Assembly (NCBI GenBank): GCA_946413585.1
Contig: CAMKLG010000009.1
Coordinates: 1 to 64,000 of the forward strand
Length of the DNA: 64,000 nt
Source: an uncultured Bacteroidales bacterium
Lineage (GTDB): Bacteria; Bacteroidota; Bacteroidia; Bacteroidales; WCHB1-69
Direction of reading: 5' to 3'
The notes under the pieces are model-generated. The model did not search any database. It saw only the letters and a list, made by a program, of their open reading frames with translations, and was not told where the DNA came from. Below are positions 26,219 to 35,706 of this stretch, piece by piece. The number at the start of each line of letters is the position of its first letter. The first letter of the stretch is position 1. A program made the translations under genes and the position numbers.

Positions 26219-29200
26219 ATGAATAAATTTTGGGTGACGATATTGTGTATGTTGTGTTTGGGTAGCATTGCTGCGCAGTCGTTCCCCTATCGTGTTTCCG
26301 TGGAAACGATCCCCGGGCGTTGTTACGACGACGCACGTCTGGTCTTCACCTTGTCGGACAACCAAGGCAGCGAAGTGCAGATTGACCCCCAGACCCACAA
26401 TGCGGAGAACACTGCCCTGTATCCTTTGTACAATGTTCAATATCATTACCAGAATCTTTCCAGCGGCCTTGGTGTGCAGTACGATTATAGTAATGACATC
26501 ATGCTGACAGCAGGCACCTATTCTGTGGGGGTGAGGGCGAATTTTTCCACCCCGAACGGAACATTGGTAGATACCACTTTCAATGTGCAAGTCACTACAT
26601 CGTATAATCATTTGGAGGCTTCTGCCATATTTGGATTGGCTTCTGGCACTCGGGAGGGTGGCTTGGAAAGATTTGGTTATAGACCTTCCTTCCATTGCGC
26701 CGATATGGGTCGTATCCAGTTGAAGATCACGCAGGGCACATTCCCGTATGAAGTGACCCTTCTGGATGAGCAACAAGACACTGTCCGCCATGCCGTCTTT
26801 TATCATCGCGTCAACAATGGCAATGATATGCTTCTTGCGAATTATCGTGACTATTATACCTTTGACAGTCTCTCAATAGGAACATATACGATTACGGTGT
26901 CTGATTCGTGCGGATATGTGGCGCCCATGATAACGTTTATGATACCTGATGCACAACCTATCGGTTATTTAGGTCTTGTTCATACCGATTATACCTACTC
27001 CGGCGAATGTCCTGATGAAACTGTGATCAGATTCGAGATCGAACGCTGGACCAACCCTGAATACAATCAGTCGTGGTACAATTACATGTACCCTTATTTT
27101 GACAGTACCTTCCGGTATCGTTTTATTAATCCTGGAAATGATACAACGGCATGGAGTAAAATAATCCCTCCACCGTCCCATTCCTCTTCGGGCGCGTGGG
27201 CAACGGCTTACGATACGCTGCCCAACTATTGCGTGATGTTTTATGACACCATCAAGCTTCAGGTTTATGAAATGTGTCATGACACGATAATCACATTTTC
27301 ATCCAGATATATTCCTCAATTCGCGCTTCTCGACTCCGTAAAGACCATTCACTTCAGTGATTCGACCATTTTGGATACCTGTTCTGTCCATCTTCAGTCG
27401 GGCATTTCCACGCAGGCGTACAAGATATGCGGAGATACGTGGGAAGACGCAGGCAAGACCATGGTCGCGGGGAGGTGGAATATTGTTTATTCGGTCCCAT
27501 TCCGGTATTTTCGGTGTCCTCTTTCGTATAATGTGTGGTCTTTGCCGGATTCCACATTGTTGGGACATATAGAGTCGGATTATTATACGGGATTGGGTTC
27601 TTGGGTGACCTTCGATGCGGACACTACGATTCCCGTGCGCGTATCCATAACGGACGCTCAGGGTTGTGAGTTGGCGGCGAAGGACACTGTGTTCGTTTTC
27701 CAAACAGAACCCATGGACGATTTGTACTTCTGGTTTGAGTGCCATAATGACAAAGATGATGACGGGAGGGATCATTGTTGCGATGCGCGTTATCTGTGGA
27801 TTCAAGAACATGGAGTGGATGCCAATACTTTCCGCCGTAATATGACACTGCAATTGGTTGAAAGCCCGTTGTACAATCACTTTAACTTCACGGCAACACG
27901 GCAGGACGGGGAATGGACTTTCACCAGGGAGAATCCGGACAATCATTCTACTTACGTGGATTTTTCCTACGAAGACGGGTGGCGCGCCACCATTCGGGAC
28001 TCGGTGTGCCTTGCCCCAGGTCGCTACACTTTTGCGGTTTCCACTGATTGCGGGGACACTTTGATTACTTACGAGTGGGTCGGTTACTATTATGATACCC
28101 TTGCGTTCACCTCCCCTCCGCAATATGAGATGCGCCAGGTTTGCGACCGTATTGTGGTCACGCAAGTTTCGACAGGACTAGAGAATTACATCTATTACAT
28201 TGACCCTTCCGTCAGTAATGATGAACCTATTCAGCAGGAGTGTAATTTTTCACATTATTGTTATTCGCCTTCAGGTATTTCATCTACCAGAGATGCCCAA
28301 AGACGAGATGTGTTGGTGTTTTCGGTTCCCGGTACCTATTCCCTCACGACCTATTCCTATAACAATCCGTTTTCCTATAACTCCTATCAATCCGTTTTGG
28401 GTTGGTGTTCGCCATACGTGTATTATTACGATACCATCACTGTTGCGTTCTCCTATATTGACTTTGACATGGCGGCTGCTTTGTTGTGCGACCAGTCGTC
28501 TGGAGTGGGAATAGTCTCTGCACGGGCCATCAATGGCAATGCGCCTTACACATACACGTTGTACGACCAACCGGGAGCTTCTGGTAATATTGTAGCCACC
28601 AGTACTTCGGGCTTTTTCGACAACGTGCCCATGGCGGAAGGACAATTATTCTCCGTGCAGGTAACGGATTCGTGCTCAACCAGCTTTTCCGTCAACCTTA
28701 CGACATCGTCGCTCACGAATGGAAGCTTGCTATGGGAGCAAGGACACAACGTGGGAACGCCTCATTGTAAAGGAGACACGGTGCATCTCACCGCCCTCTC
28801 ATTCCCGCCACCGGCAACCTATCAATGGACAGGCCCTGGCGGGTTCGTCAGCACTGCTCATTCGAATGATATCGTGCTGAATCACAGCAACCAATGCGGC
28901 TGGTACAAGGTGGAAATTCTCAATAGTTTGTGTGGCTCAACGATTTTTGACAGCATCTACTTATCCATCGCTCCTGAGCCTCAGGTGTCCATAACGGGGG
29001 ACACCATTGCTTGCCCGGGAGCAGCGCTTACGCTCTCGTTTGTCCCGCAAGGTTACGGTCATGTCTCTTTCGATGTCTTCCATCCCAACGGACACGATTC
29101 ATATACGGTCAACGACGATGATACGCTGACCCAAACCTATTCTCTTATGGAAGATGGTGTTTTCTGGGTTGACCATATTGCGGATGATTATTGTCCCGGC

Positions 29201-30070
29201 AGTGCTCTCGTTGACAGTTTTCACGTGGGTATCTATTCTGGGAATGCCGGAGTGACTGATCTTTACGATACCATTGTAGAGGATTGTTTGCCGTACAACT
29301 TTTTCGGACAGATGATTGAAACTGAGGGCGAACACATCGCCATTTTGAAAAGCCGGAATGGATGTGACAGCACAGTGAATCTGCATCTTGCGGTTTTGCC
29401 GCCTCCCGAAATCTCCATTACCGCTTCCGCTGCTACTGTTTGTGTGGGTGACAGTGCCATCCTGCAGGCCGTCATTGAGAATGCTGAACTGTTCACGCCG
29501 CCTCCGGTACCGCCTGTGGCTTCGGGTGATATTCTTTGTATCGACGGCAGTATTATGAAGCCGACAGATTTTGCGGCCTCCGGAAAGGTTGCCATGGGGA
29601 TTGTTTTCTTTGTGGATAGCACAGGTATTCACGGATGGGCTATGGGTTTGCATGATCTGGAGGCGTGTGTGTGGACCCCAGACCCAAACCATTATTTTGA
29701 TGTTCCTACTTTGGATAATATCGCCAACTCCCGCGATGCCATTGCGGATTTTGACGGATATGGCAACACTTTGAAGTTACGGGCGGCGGGTGATTCCACC
29801 CTTCTTCCAGCCGCATGGGCAGTGGATCTAGAACACGGATGGTATCTGCCGGCCATCGGTCAGCTGGCTCAATTCTATGCACAAATCGTGCAAATGAATG
29901 CCTCTCTGCTCATAGCTGGCGGCACCCCATTCCCATTGGATGCACCTTATTTTTATTGGTCTTCGACCGAAAGTGATTCGAATAATGCTTGGAATTTGTT
30001 ATATGGGGGAAGTGTACGAATGGACTATAAGGCGTATGTGTATCCGATACGAGAGGTGAGAGATTTTTGA
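26219..30070 (+). CDS. Large exported protein ending in a DUF1566-like (C-type-lectin-fold) module
   Basis: The 1283-residue protein has a signal peptide (MNKFWVTILCMLCLGSIAAQ). The bulk is Ig/PKD-like beta-sandwich repeats rich in Tyr, Asp and paired cysteines. A 'NGCDSTVNLHL' repeat typical of Bacteroidales surface proteins lies near 1055. The C-terminal 180 residues (from about 1101) form a DUF1566/Lcl-like module: GDILCIDGSIMKPTDF, VDLEHGWYLPAIGQL, YFYWSSTESDSNNAW, PIREVRDF. No T9SS sorting domain is present. The same module occurs twice in the next gene and once in the third, so the three genes form a related cluster. It is probably exported to the envelope; function unknown, with ligand binding plausible from the fold. 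Confidence 0.8.
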   Translation: MNKFWVTILCMLCLGSIAAQSFPYRVSVETIPGRCYDDARLVFTLSDNQGSEVQIDPQTHNAENTALYPLYNVQYHYQNLSSGLGVQYDYSNDIMLTAGTYSVGVRANFSTPNGTLVDTTFNVQVTTSYNHLEASAIFGLASGTREGGLERFGYRPSFHCADMGRIQLKITQGTFPYEVTLLDEQQDTVRHAVFYHRVNNGNDMLLANYRDYYTFDSLSIGTYTITVSDSCGYVAPMITFMIPDAQPIGYLGLVHTDYTYSGECPDETVIRFEIERWTNPEYNQSWYNYMYPYFDSTFRYRFINPGNDTTAWSKIIPPPSHSSSGAWATAYDTLPNYCVMFYDTIKLQVYEMCHDTIITFSSRYIPQFALLDSVKTIHFSDSTILDTCSVHLQSGISTQAYKICGDTWEDAGKTMVAGRWNIVYSVPFRYFRCPLSYNVWSLPDSTLLGHIESDYYTGLGSWVTFDADTTIPVRVSITDAQGCELAAKDTVFVFQTEPMDDLYFWFECHNDKDDDGRDHCCDARYLWIQEHGVDANTFRRNMTLQLVESPLYNHFNFTATRQDGEWTFTRENPDNHSTYVDFSYEDGWRATIRDSVCLAPGRYTFAVSTDCGDTLITYEWVGYYYDTLAFTSPPQYEMRQVCDRIVVTQVSTGLENYIYYIDPSVSNDEPIQQECNFSHYCYSPSGISSTRDAQRRDVLVFSVPGTYSLTTYSYNNPFSYNSYQSVLGWCSPYVYYYDTITVAFSYIDFDMAAALLCDQSSGVGIVSARAINGNAPYTYTLYDQPGASGNIVATSTSGFFDNVPMAEGQLFSVQVTDSCSTSFSVNLTTSSLTNGSLLWEQGHNVGTPHCKGDTVHLTALSFPPPATYQWTGPGGFVSTAHSNDIVLNHSNQCGWYKVEILNSLCGSTIFDSIYLSIAPEPQVSITGDTIACPGAALTLSFVPQGYGHVSFDVFHPNGHDSYTVNDDDTLTQTYSLMEDGVFWVDHIADDYCPGSALVDSFHVGIYSGNAGVTDLYDTIVEDCLPYNFFGQMIETEGEHIAILKSRNGCDSTVNLHLAVLPPPEISITASAATVCVGDSAILQAVIENAELFTPPPVPPVASGDILCIDGSIMKPTDFAASGKVAMGIVFFVDSTGIHGWAMGLHDLEACVWTPDPNHYFDVPTLDNIANSRDAIADFDGYGNTLKLRAAGDSTLLPAAWAVDLEHGWYLPAIGQLAQFYAQIVQMNASLLIAGGTPFPLDAPYFYWSSTESDSNNAWNLLYGGSVRMDYKAYVYPIREVRDF

Positions 30071-30095
30071 GGATGACGATGAAGGACGATGAAAG

Positions 30096-30124
30096 AGTGA
30101 ACTTGACCCTCGACCCTCGACCCT
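30096..30124. repeat. Short CCCTCGA heptamer array between surface-protein genes
   Basis: CTTGACCCTCGACCCTCGACCC contains about three 7-bp units. Just before it, GATGACGATGAAGGACGATGAAAG is a second low-complexity run. No terminator hairpin is visible, so the adjacent surface-protein genes may be co-transcribed. Confidence 0.6.
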
Positions 30125-30138
30125 TAAAAAAATAAACG

Positions 30139-31671
30139 ATGATGAAGAAAACCTTCTGGATGATTGTAATGCTGATGTGCGGTGTGGCCGCAGGAAGCGC
30201 GCAGGTGTTGCGGGTGGGCGATTTGGTCACCGTGCAGGACGGTACGCAGGGCATTGTCTATTATCTGAACCCAGACGGTAGCGGGGGTTGGATGGTGGCA
30301 TTGTTCGATGCTACGGTTGGGGATTGCAGATGGGGAACTTCTTCCAATGTGCCGGATCTTGCCGACCAGAATCCAGTTTATTCTCAGCAGTTGCTGACCG
30401 ATACGGCAGGCTATGGCAACACGCAGAAGATTCGTGCTCACTATCAAGAGGATATGCCATACGCTGCTGGTGCAGTCGATTTTGAGCATGGTTGGGTGTT
30501 GCCCTCGCCTGCGCAATTGCGAATGCTCCATACACAGTTGCCCTTTGTGTCCCCCGCGCTTGTGGCGGCGGGAGGCAGGGATTTGTTTAATTACCCCTAT
30601 TGGAGTAGTGCCGAGGCTAATAGTTATTATGCTTGGGCATTGTATTTCGACGACGGCTATTCAGGATTTTTTACCAAACGCCCTAAGGATGCCTCATGTC
30701 GGGTCAGAGCTGTGCGGAGTTTTACCTATCCGCTCTATCTTTGGAATACTCTAGAAGGCTCTTCCTCCATCGTGGTGATGCCGAGCCAAACGACCGACTA
30801 TTCGGTGGCGGTGAGAACGGGATACGCAAGTGTTGGTTCTGCGCAAACCACCATTGACACTAAGCCGAGTTTTGACACTATTCTCGTGGTGACCGCCTGT
30901 GGAAGCTACACGTGGAATGGGGTTACCTACACCCAAAGCGGGGTTCACACGGTTCATTACTCCGCGGCTAATGGTTGCGACAGTGCGGTGACGCTGATGC
31001 TCACCGTCAACCAGGTTCCCGAAGTCTCTGTTTCGACGAATACAGCTCCTGGATGCCCAGGCGACAGCGTCACGTTGCAGGCCACCGCCAATACAGTCTT
31101 CACGTTGCCTTCCGTGGCTATTGGGGATATTCTCTGCACCGACGGCACCATCGAGAAGCCGGCTGTTTTCCCCAGTTCCGGAAAAACTGCTATGGGGGTG
31201 GTGTTCCAGGTGGATGGTTCCGGTCAGCATGGTTGGGCCGTGCATCTGCACGACCAGGGCTTGGAGGTGATATGGGGTGGATGTGACTTGGATATACCCA
31301 ACGCACCGGTTTATCCGTACAATAATTTAGTCATTAGAGATACGAATGGTTATTTGAATACCGCCGCTATCCGTGCGAGAGGGGGCGCCTCCGTGTTTCC
31401 GGCAGCCTACGCTGTGGACTTTCTTCACGGGTGGTATCTGCCGGCGGATGGACAACTGCACGCTCTTTATGCTGAGTTTTTAACGGTAAATACTTCTCTC
31501 CAAATGGTCGGAGGAACCCCTTTCCCGATACCTCAAGAAGATGATTTTTTCGATTATTGGTCTTCTTCTGTATCTGACTCGAACTATGCATGGTTTCTTG
31601 ACTGTAGTGGAGGTACAGGTAGAACTTTTAGACAATATACAGCTCGGGTGAGGGCGGTGAGGAACTTTTGA
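30139..31671 (+). CDS. Exported protein with two DUF1566-like modules
   Basis: The 510-residue protein has a signal peptide (MMKKTFWMIVMLMCGVAAGSAQ). Module 1 (about 23-197) runs from VGDLVTVQDGTQGIVYYL through FEHGWVLPSPAQLR and PYWSSAEANSYYAW to VRAVRSF. A linker with a GCDSAVTLMLTV repeat follows, then module 2 (about 328-510) runs from GDILCTDGTIEKP through FLHGWYLPADGQL and DYWSSSVSDSNYAW to VRAVRNF. Module 2 closely resembles the C-terminal module of the gene upstream, and module 1 the N-terminal module of the gene downstream. No T9SS tail. I used the first of two adjacent ATG codons. The role is probably ligand binding at the envelope; not proven. Confidence 0.82.
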   Translation: MMKKTFWMIVMLMCGVAAGSAQVLRVGDLVTVQDGTQGIVYYLNPDGSGGWMVALFDATVGDCRWGTSSNVPDLADQNPVYSQQLLTDTAGYGNTQKIRAHYQEDMPYAAGAVDFEHGWVLPSPAQLRMLHTQLPFVSPALVAAGGRDLFNYPYWSSAEANSYYAWALYFDDGYSGFFTKRPKDASCRVRAVRSFTYPLYLWNTLEGSSSIVVMPSQTTDYSVAVRTGYASVGSAQTTIDTKPSFDTILVVTACGSYTWNGVTYTQSGVHTVHYSAANGCDSAVTLMLTVNQVPEVSVSTNTAPGCPGDSVTLQATANTVFTLPSVAIGDILCTDGTIEKPAVFPSSGKTAMGVVFQVDGSGQHGWAVHLHDQGLEVIWGGCDLDIPNAPVYPYNNLVIRDTNGYLNTAAIRARGGASVFPAAYAVDFLHGWYLPADGQLHALYAEFLTVNTSLQMVGGTPFPIPQEDDFFDYWSSSVSDSNYAWFLDCSGGTGRTFRQYTARVRAVRNF

Positions 31672-31809
31672 ATGAAGGGGACGATGAGGGACGATGAAAG
31701 GCGATTCCTTGAGCAGTCTTGAAGAGACAAAACGTACGAAGTGCAATTAACACCATACAAGCGACGAAGGAGCGCAGTGTGGTGATGGATGTAAAGAAAC
31801 AAAGAAAGA

Positions 31810-34800
31810 ATGGATATAAAAAGAATACTCTGGATTTTGCTGGTTTGCTGCTGTGGGATGACAGCGGTGGGGCAGACGTACCGTGTGGGCGACCTATATA
31901 CGGCACCGGACGGTAGTCAGGGTATTGTCTATTATCTGCATCCGGACGGTAGCGGGGGTTGGGTGGTGGCGCTGCATGATCTCCCCAACGATTCCCAAAA
32001 TCCGTATGTCGCTTGGGGTGAATACTTTAATGTGCCGGGTCTTCCGAATCAACAGTATTCCTACTATCAGTATGCGAATCTGTTGTATGACACCGCAGGG
32101 TATGCCAACACCTTAGCCATGCGTGCTTATCTGGGGACGAGCAGCGATTATTCCGCTGGAATTGTAGATTTTGAAAACGGATGGGTGTTGCCTTCGCCCG
32201 CGCAAATGATGAAGCTGGTATCCCAAAGATCTTTCATTTCCGATGCTCTTGTGAGTGCAGGAGGTGAGGTCTTGGGCACCAACTCATATTGGACAAGTGC
32301 TGAATATTCCTCTACTGAAGCTTGGTGTGTGAATGGCGGACACGGCGGATTTGATGTTATGAATAAAAACATCTCATCTATGGGTGTTGTGCGTGCCGTG
32401 CGCTCCTTCACCTACGAGCCGACCTACGTTTGGAATACTGGCGATACGACAACCTCTATCACGGTTGCTCCAGAGGAGACCTCTACCTATAGGGTGTCTG
32501 TTTCTTTGGACTCCTCGTGTAGCGGTGTGGCAGAACAGATTGTTGAGGTTAATCCGATAGATACCACCCCTGTTGTCATCACGGCATGTGAGAATTATAC
32601 GTGGCATGGCATTACTTACGACACTTCAGGGGTACATCAGGAACATTATCTGAACAGAAACGGCTGCGACAGCGTGGTGATTTTGTATTTGACTGTCAAC
32701 AATCCCATTCATCAAAGCATAACGGCCACAGGAATAGAAAGTTATGAGTGGCATGACTCAGTTTATACCCAAGATGGCGATTATCTGTTTTCGCATTTGG
32801 ATGAGAATGGTTGTACGCAGGTGGATACGTTGCATTTGACGATTTACCATGGGACGACGACTCAGTTCGATACGACGGTTTGCGAAAGCGACCTGCCGAT
32901 AGAGTGGGGTGGGGTGGTCTTTACAACAGCGGGCACCCATATTGATTCGCTGGAGACTTTCGAGGGTGCGGATAGTCTGGTGTTCTGGAACGTGCATGTG
33001 GTGGAGATGCCGCTCATCACTCATACGCCTGACACGGTGGTGCTTGCGGGCGACTCCCTGACCCTTTGGGCTGCCGGTTCGGATATTCTGACTTGGACAG
33101 ATAGTGATGGCAATCCTGTTGGTGGCGGCGCAACGATATCTGTTCGCCCGTTAACCTCTGGTTACTATTTTGTTACGGGATACAGCAGCGGGGCTATAGT
33201 GGGCGAAGACTCTTCTATTCTCCAATGCCCGGCCACGGATTCCATCTGGGTGGAGGTGTTGCCAAATCCCGACACGATGCTGCTAACCGACAGTGCCTGT
33301 GTCTATTACGTTTGGTACGGTGACACGCTCACGCAGTCGGCCGTATATTACCACACGATGACCAACCAGCTGGGATACGACTCCGTGGAGGTGCTGACGT
33401 TGACGGTGTTCCCTACGAGTACGTTCGACACTTTTGCAATCGCATGCGACCAATTTACGTGGCGGGACAGCATTTATACGGAAAGCGGCGTTGTGGTGTC
33501 TTATCTTACGAACGCGGTGGGTTGCGACAGCGTAGTGACCCTCCACTTGACGATAACGAACACAGATTACTCAGATTACACAGATGAGGTGTGCGACAGC
33601 TTGCGCTGGATAGACGGAAATCTTTACACAGAAAGTACCGACGGACCGACATTTACATTGACTAATGCGGCGGGTTGCGACAGCGTGGTGACCTTACACC
33701 TGACGATAACGAACACAGATCACACAGATTACACAGATGATGTATGCGACAGCTTGCGTTGGATAGACGGAAATCTTTACACAGAAAGTACCGACGGATC
33801 GACATTTACATTGACTAATGCGGCGGGTTGCGACAGCGTGGTGACCCTGCACTTGACAGTTCGACATTCCACCGGCACAACCCTCAACGCTGAGGTTGTC
33901 CAGAACAACCTGCCGTACACGCTGAACGACAGCACGTATACCGCCACCGGCACCTATTACCAGCACTACACCAATGTGGCGGGCTGCGACAGCACCGTGA
34001 CCCTCAACCTGACGGTCTATCACAACACCACGGCGCAGGTGTATGCCACGGTGTGCGCGAGTGCGCTGCCCTACACGTGGAGCGGTCATGTTTTCGCGGA
34101 GGCGGGCACTTTCACGGACACGCTGCTGACCACGCACGGCGCGGACAGCGTGGTGACCTACACGCTGACTGTGGACAATATCAGCGCAACTATCGGGAAT
34201 GTTGACCACATCGTCTGCTATGGCGATTCTACTGGCTTTGCCACGGCCACGGTGACGGGCGGACAGCCTCCGATGACATGCGCGTGGACAAATACCGCGA
34301 ATATCACCTTATCCACCACTACCACTCTTATTGATGTTCCGGCGGGCTTCTACACTTTTACGGTGACGGATGTTATCGGATGTACCGCCGTGGATACGGT
34401 GACTATCATTTCGCTTTTCGGAGAGGTGGATCCCGGGACTATCTCTGCCGACCAGGTGGTATGTGTCGGCGAACAGCCGGCACCGTTTACCGGAACAGCG
34501 GCTACTGGCAGCGATCACATTATATACTTTTGGGAATTTTCTTCCGATGGTGAAATTTGGAGCACCGCGCAAGGTGATTACAATACACAGAATTATACTT
34601 ATCCTTATCCAGCTCCGTTTTCTTTCTTTTTGCATCGTATGTCCATCATCCAGGGATGTGGCATCTATTACAGCAATGTGGTGACCGTCAGCGTATGGCC
34701 CAACACGATGGACACTATCATGGCGGCGGTGTGCCAGAACGAGCCTTACGAGGGCTTCGGCTTTGACATCACGGCGGACCAGACGGCTGCGCCTGGTGAC

Positions 34801-35538
34801 TACACTTTCGAGCAGCACCATTCAACGGGTCACTGCGACAGCGTGGTGGTGCTGATTCTGACAGTCAACCCGCTGTTCGAGACGGAAGTCGAGGACGTGG
34901 TGTGTGAGGGCGACGGCTACGATGACAACGGCTTCAGCATCGCTCCGATGGAGACGGTAGGGGAGGAACTGTTAACGCGCATACAGACCCTGCAAAGCGC
35001 GGCGGGCTGCGACAGCGTGGTGACCTTGCAACTGCGGGTCATCGACACGGCGGTGCGCATCGTCTCGCTGACCCCGGACTTCTGCGAAGACCTCAGTGCC
35101 GAGCTGATGGTGGTGACAGACATGCCGAACTACGTGTGGAGCACGGGCGAAACCGCACCTACCATCACGGTGACGCACTCTGGCAGATACTATGTGACCG
35201 CGACTTCTGGTGATTGCAGCAGCACAGCGCATTTCACCGTGGAGAACTGCGACGGCAATCAGCTGCTGTTGCCCAACGCCATCACCCCGTCGCGGGGCGA
35301 CGGCCTGAACGACTACTTCAGCATCCCCGAACGCAACCTTCTGAATATTAATCTCTTCGAGATCTGGATTTACAACCGTTGGGGCGAGCTGGTCTATTAT
35401 TCCAACGACAAAAACTTCCGCTGGAACGGCGAATACCGCGGCCAAACCCAATACCAGAACGTTTACAACTACGTCATCCGCTACACCGACGAAGCGGGGA
35501 AACCGTATTTTGTGAAGGGGAGCGTGACGGTGCTGTAG
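31810..35538 (+). CDS. T9SS type B secreted protein with DUF1566-like module and GCDS repeats
   Basis: The 1242-residue protein has a signal peptide (MDIKRILWILLVCCCGMTAV). An N-terminal DUF1566-like module (about 23-205; VGDLYTAPDGSQGIVYYL, FENGWVLPSPAQMM, YWTSAEYSSTEAW, VRAVRSF) matches module 1 of the gene upstream. The middle is a long series of 45-60-residue repeats ending in GCDSVVTLHLTV, including two nearly identical 51-residue copies around 33551-33856. A SprB-like repeat (about 799-865, VCYGDSTGFATATVTGG) follows. The last 90 residues are a type B sorting domain (LLPNAITPSRGDGLNDYF, WIYNRWGELVYY). It should be the T9SS-exported member of the three-gene cluster. Confidence 0.87.
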   Translation: MDIKRILWILLVCCCGMTAVGQTYRVGDLYTAPDGSQGIVYYLHPDGSGGWVVALHDLPNDSQNPYVAWGEYFNVPGLPNQQYSYYQYANLLYDTAGYANTLAMRAYLGTSSDYSAGIVDFENGWVLPSPAQMMKLVSQRSFISDALVSAGGEVLGTNSYWTSAEYSSTEAWCVNGGHGGFDVMNKNISSMGVVRAVRSFTYEPTYVWNTGDTTTSITVAPEETSTYRVSVSLDSSCSGVAEQIVEVNPIDTTPVVITACENYTWHGITYDTSGVHQEHYLNRNGCDSVVILYLTVNNPIHQSITATGIESYEWHDSVYTQDGDYLFSHLDENGCTQVDTLHLTIYHGTTTQFDTTVCESDLPIEWGGVVFTTAGTHIDSLETFEGADSLVFWNVHVVEMPLITHTPDTVVLAGDSLTLWAAGSDILTWTDSDGNPVGGGATISVRPLTSGYYFVTGYSSGAIVGEDSSILQCPATDSIWVEVLPNPDTMLLTDSACVYYVWYGDTLTQSAVYYHTMTNQLGYDSVEVLTLTVFPTSTFDTFAIACDQFTWRDSIYTESGVVVSYLTNAVGCDSVVTLHLTITNTDYSDYTDEVCDSLRWIDGNLYTESTDGPTFTLTNAAGCDSVVTLHLTITNTDHTDYTDDVCDSLRWIDGNLYTESTDGSTFTLTNAAGCDSVVTLHLTVRHSTGTTLNAEVVQNNLPYTLNDSTYTATGTYYQHYTNVAGCDSTVTLNLTVYHNTTAQVYATVCASALPYTWSGHVFAEAGTFTDTLLTTHGADSVVTYTLTVDNISATIGNVDHIVCYGDSTGFATATVTGGQPPMTCAWTNTANITLSTTTTLIDVPAGFYTFTVTDVIGCTAVDTVTIISLFGEVDPGTISADQVVCVGEQPAPFTGTAATGSDHIIYFWEFSSDGEIWSTAQGDYNTQNYTYPYPAPFSFFLHRMSIIQGCGIYYSNVVTVSVWPNTMDTIMAAVCQNEPYEGFGFDITADQTAAPGDYTFEQHHSTGHCDSVVVLILTVNPLFETEVEDVVCEGDGYDDNGFSIAPMETVGEELLTRIQTLQSAAGCDSVVTLQLRVIDTAVRIVSLTPDFCEDLSAELMVVTDMPNYVWSTGETAPTITVTHSGRYYVTATSGDCSSTAHFTVENCDGNQLLLPNAITPSRGDGLNDYFSIPERNLLNINLFEIWIYNRWGELVYYSNDKNFRWNGEYRGQTQYQNVYNYVIRYTDEAGKPYFVKGSVTVL
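33551..33856 (+). repeat. 153-bp tandem duplication inside the surface-protein gene
   Basis: Two copies, at 33551 and 33704, differ at only a few bases and encode 51 residues each (LTITNTD...CDSLRWIDGNLYTESTDG...NAAGCDSVVTLH). Each copy starts with an in-frame 9-bp microsatellite (CACAGATTA-like units). The near identity points to recent duplication or gene conversion. Confidence 0.9.
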
Positions 35539-35540
35539 GG

Positions 35541-35578
35541 TCGATGAATGGGTCGATGAATGGGTCGATGAATGACGA
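35541..35578. repeat. 12-bp tandem repeat (GGGTCGATGAAT)
   Basis: Three copies of a 12-bp unit begin directly after the stop codon of the T9SS type B gene. A small inverted repeat (TCCCCAAAAATGGGGA, 35586-35601) follows; it has no T-run. A GTTTAGG-type heptamer array lies at 35639-35667, just before feoB. Confidence 0.85.
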
Positions 35579-35638
35579 TGAAAAATCCCCAAAAATGGGG
35601 ATACCCAAGTCCCCACAAAATTGCACTTTTGCAGCGTG

Positions 35639-35667
35639 GTTAGTTTAGGGTTTATAGTTTAGGGTTA
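35639..35667. repeat. Heptanucleotide array (GTTTAGG/GTTTATA)
   Basis: Four 7-bp units of the GTTTAGG family lie 40 bp upstream of the feoB start. TTGCACTTTTG at 35621-35631, directly before it, is a near match to the -7 promoter box, but the first base differs from TAnnTTTG. Confidence 0.75.
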
Positions 35668-35706
35668 ATAGCCAAAAGCTAATCGTCAGCAGCAAAAAGA
35701 AAAGAA

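Noticed and set aside
35586-35601. Terminator at TCCCCAAAAATGGGGA after the T9SS type B gene
   Set aside because: The stem is only 6 bp and no T-run follows on either strand.
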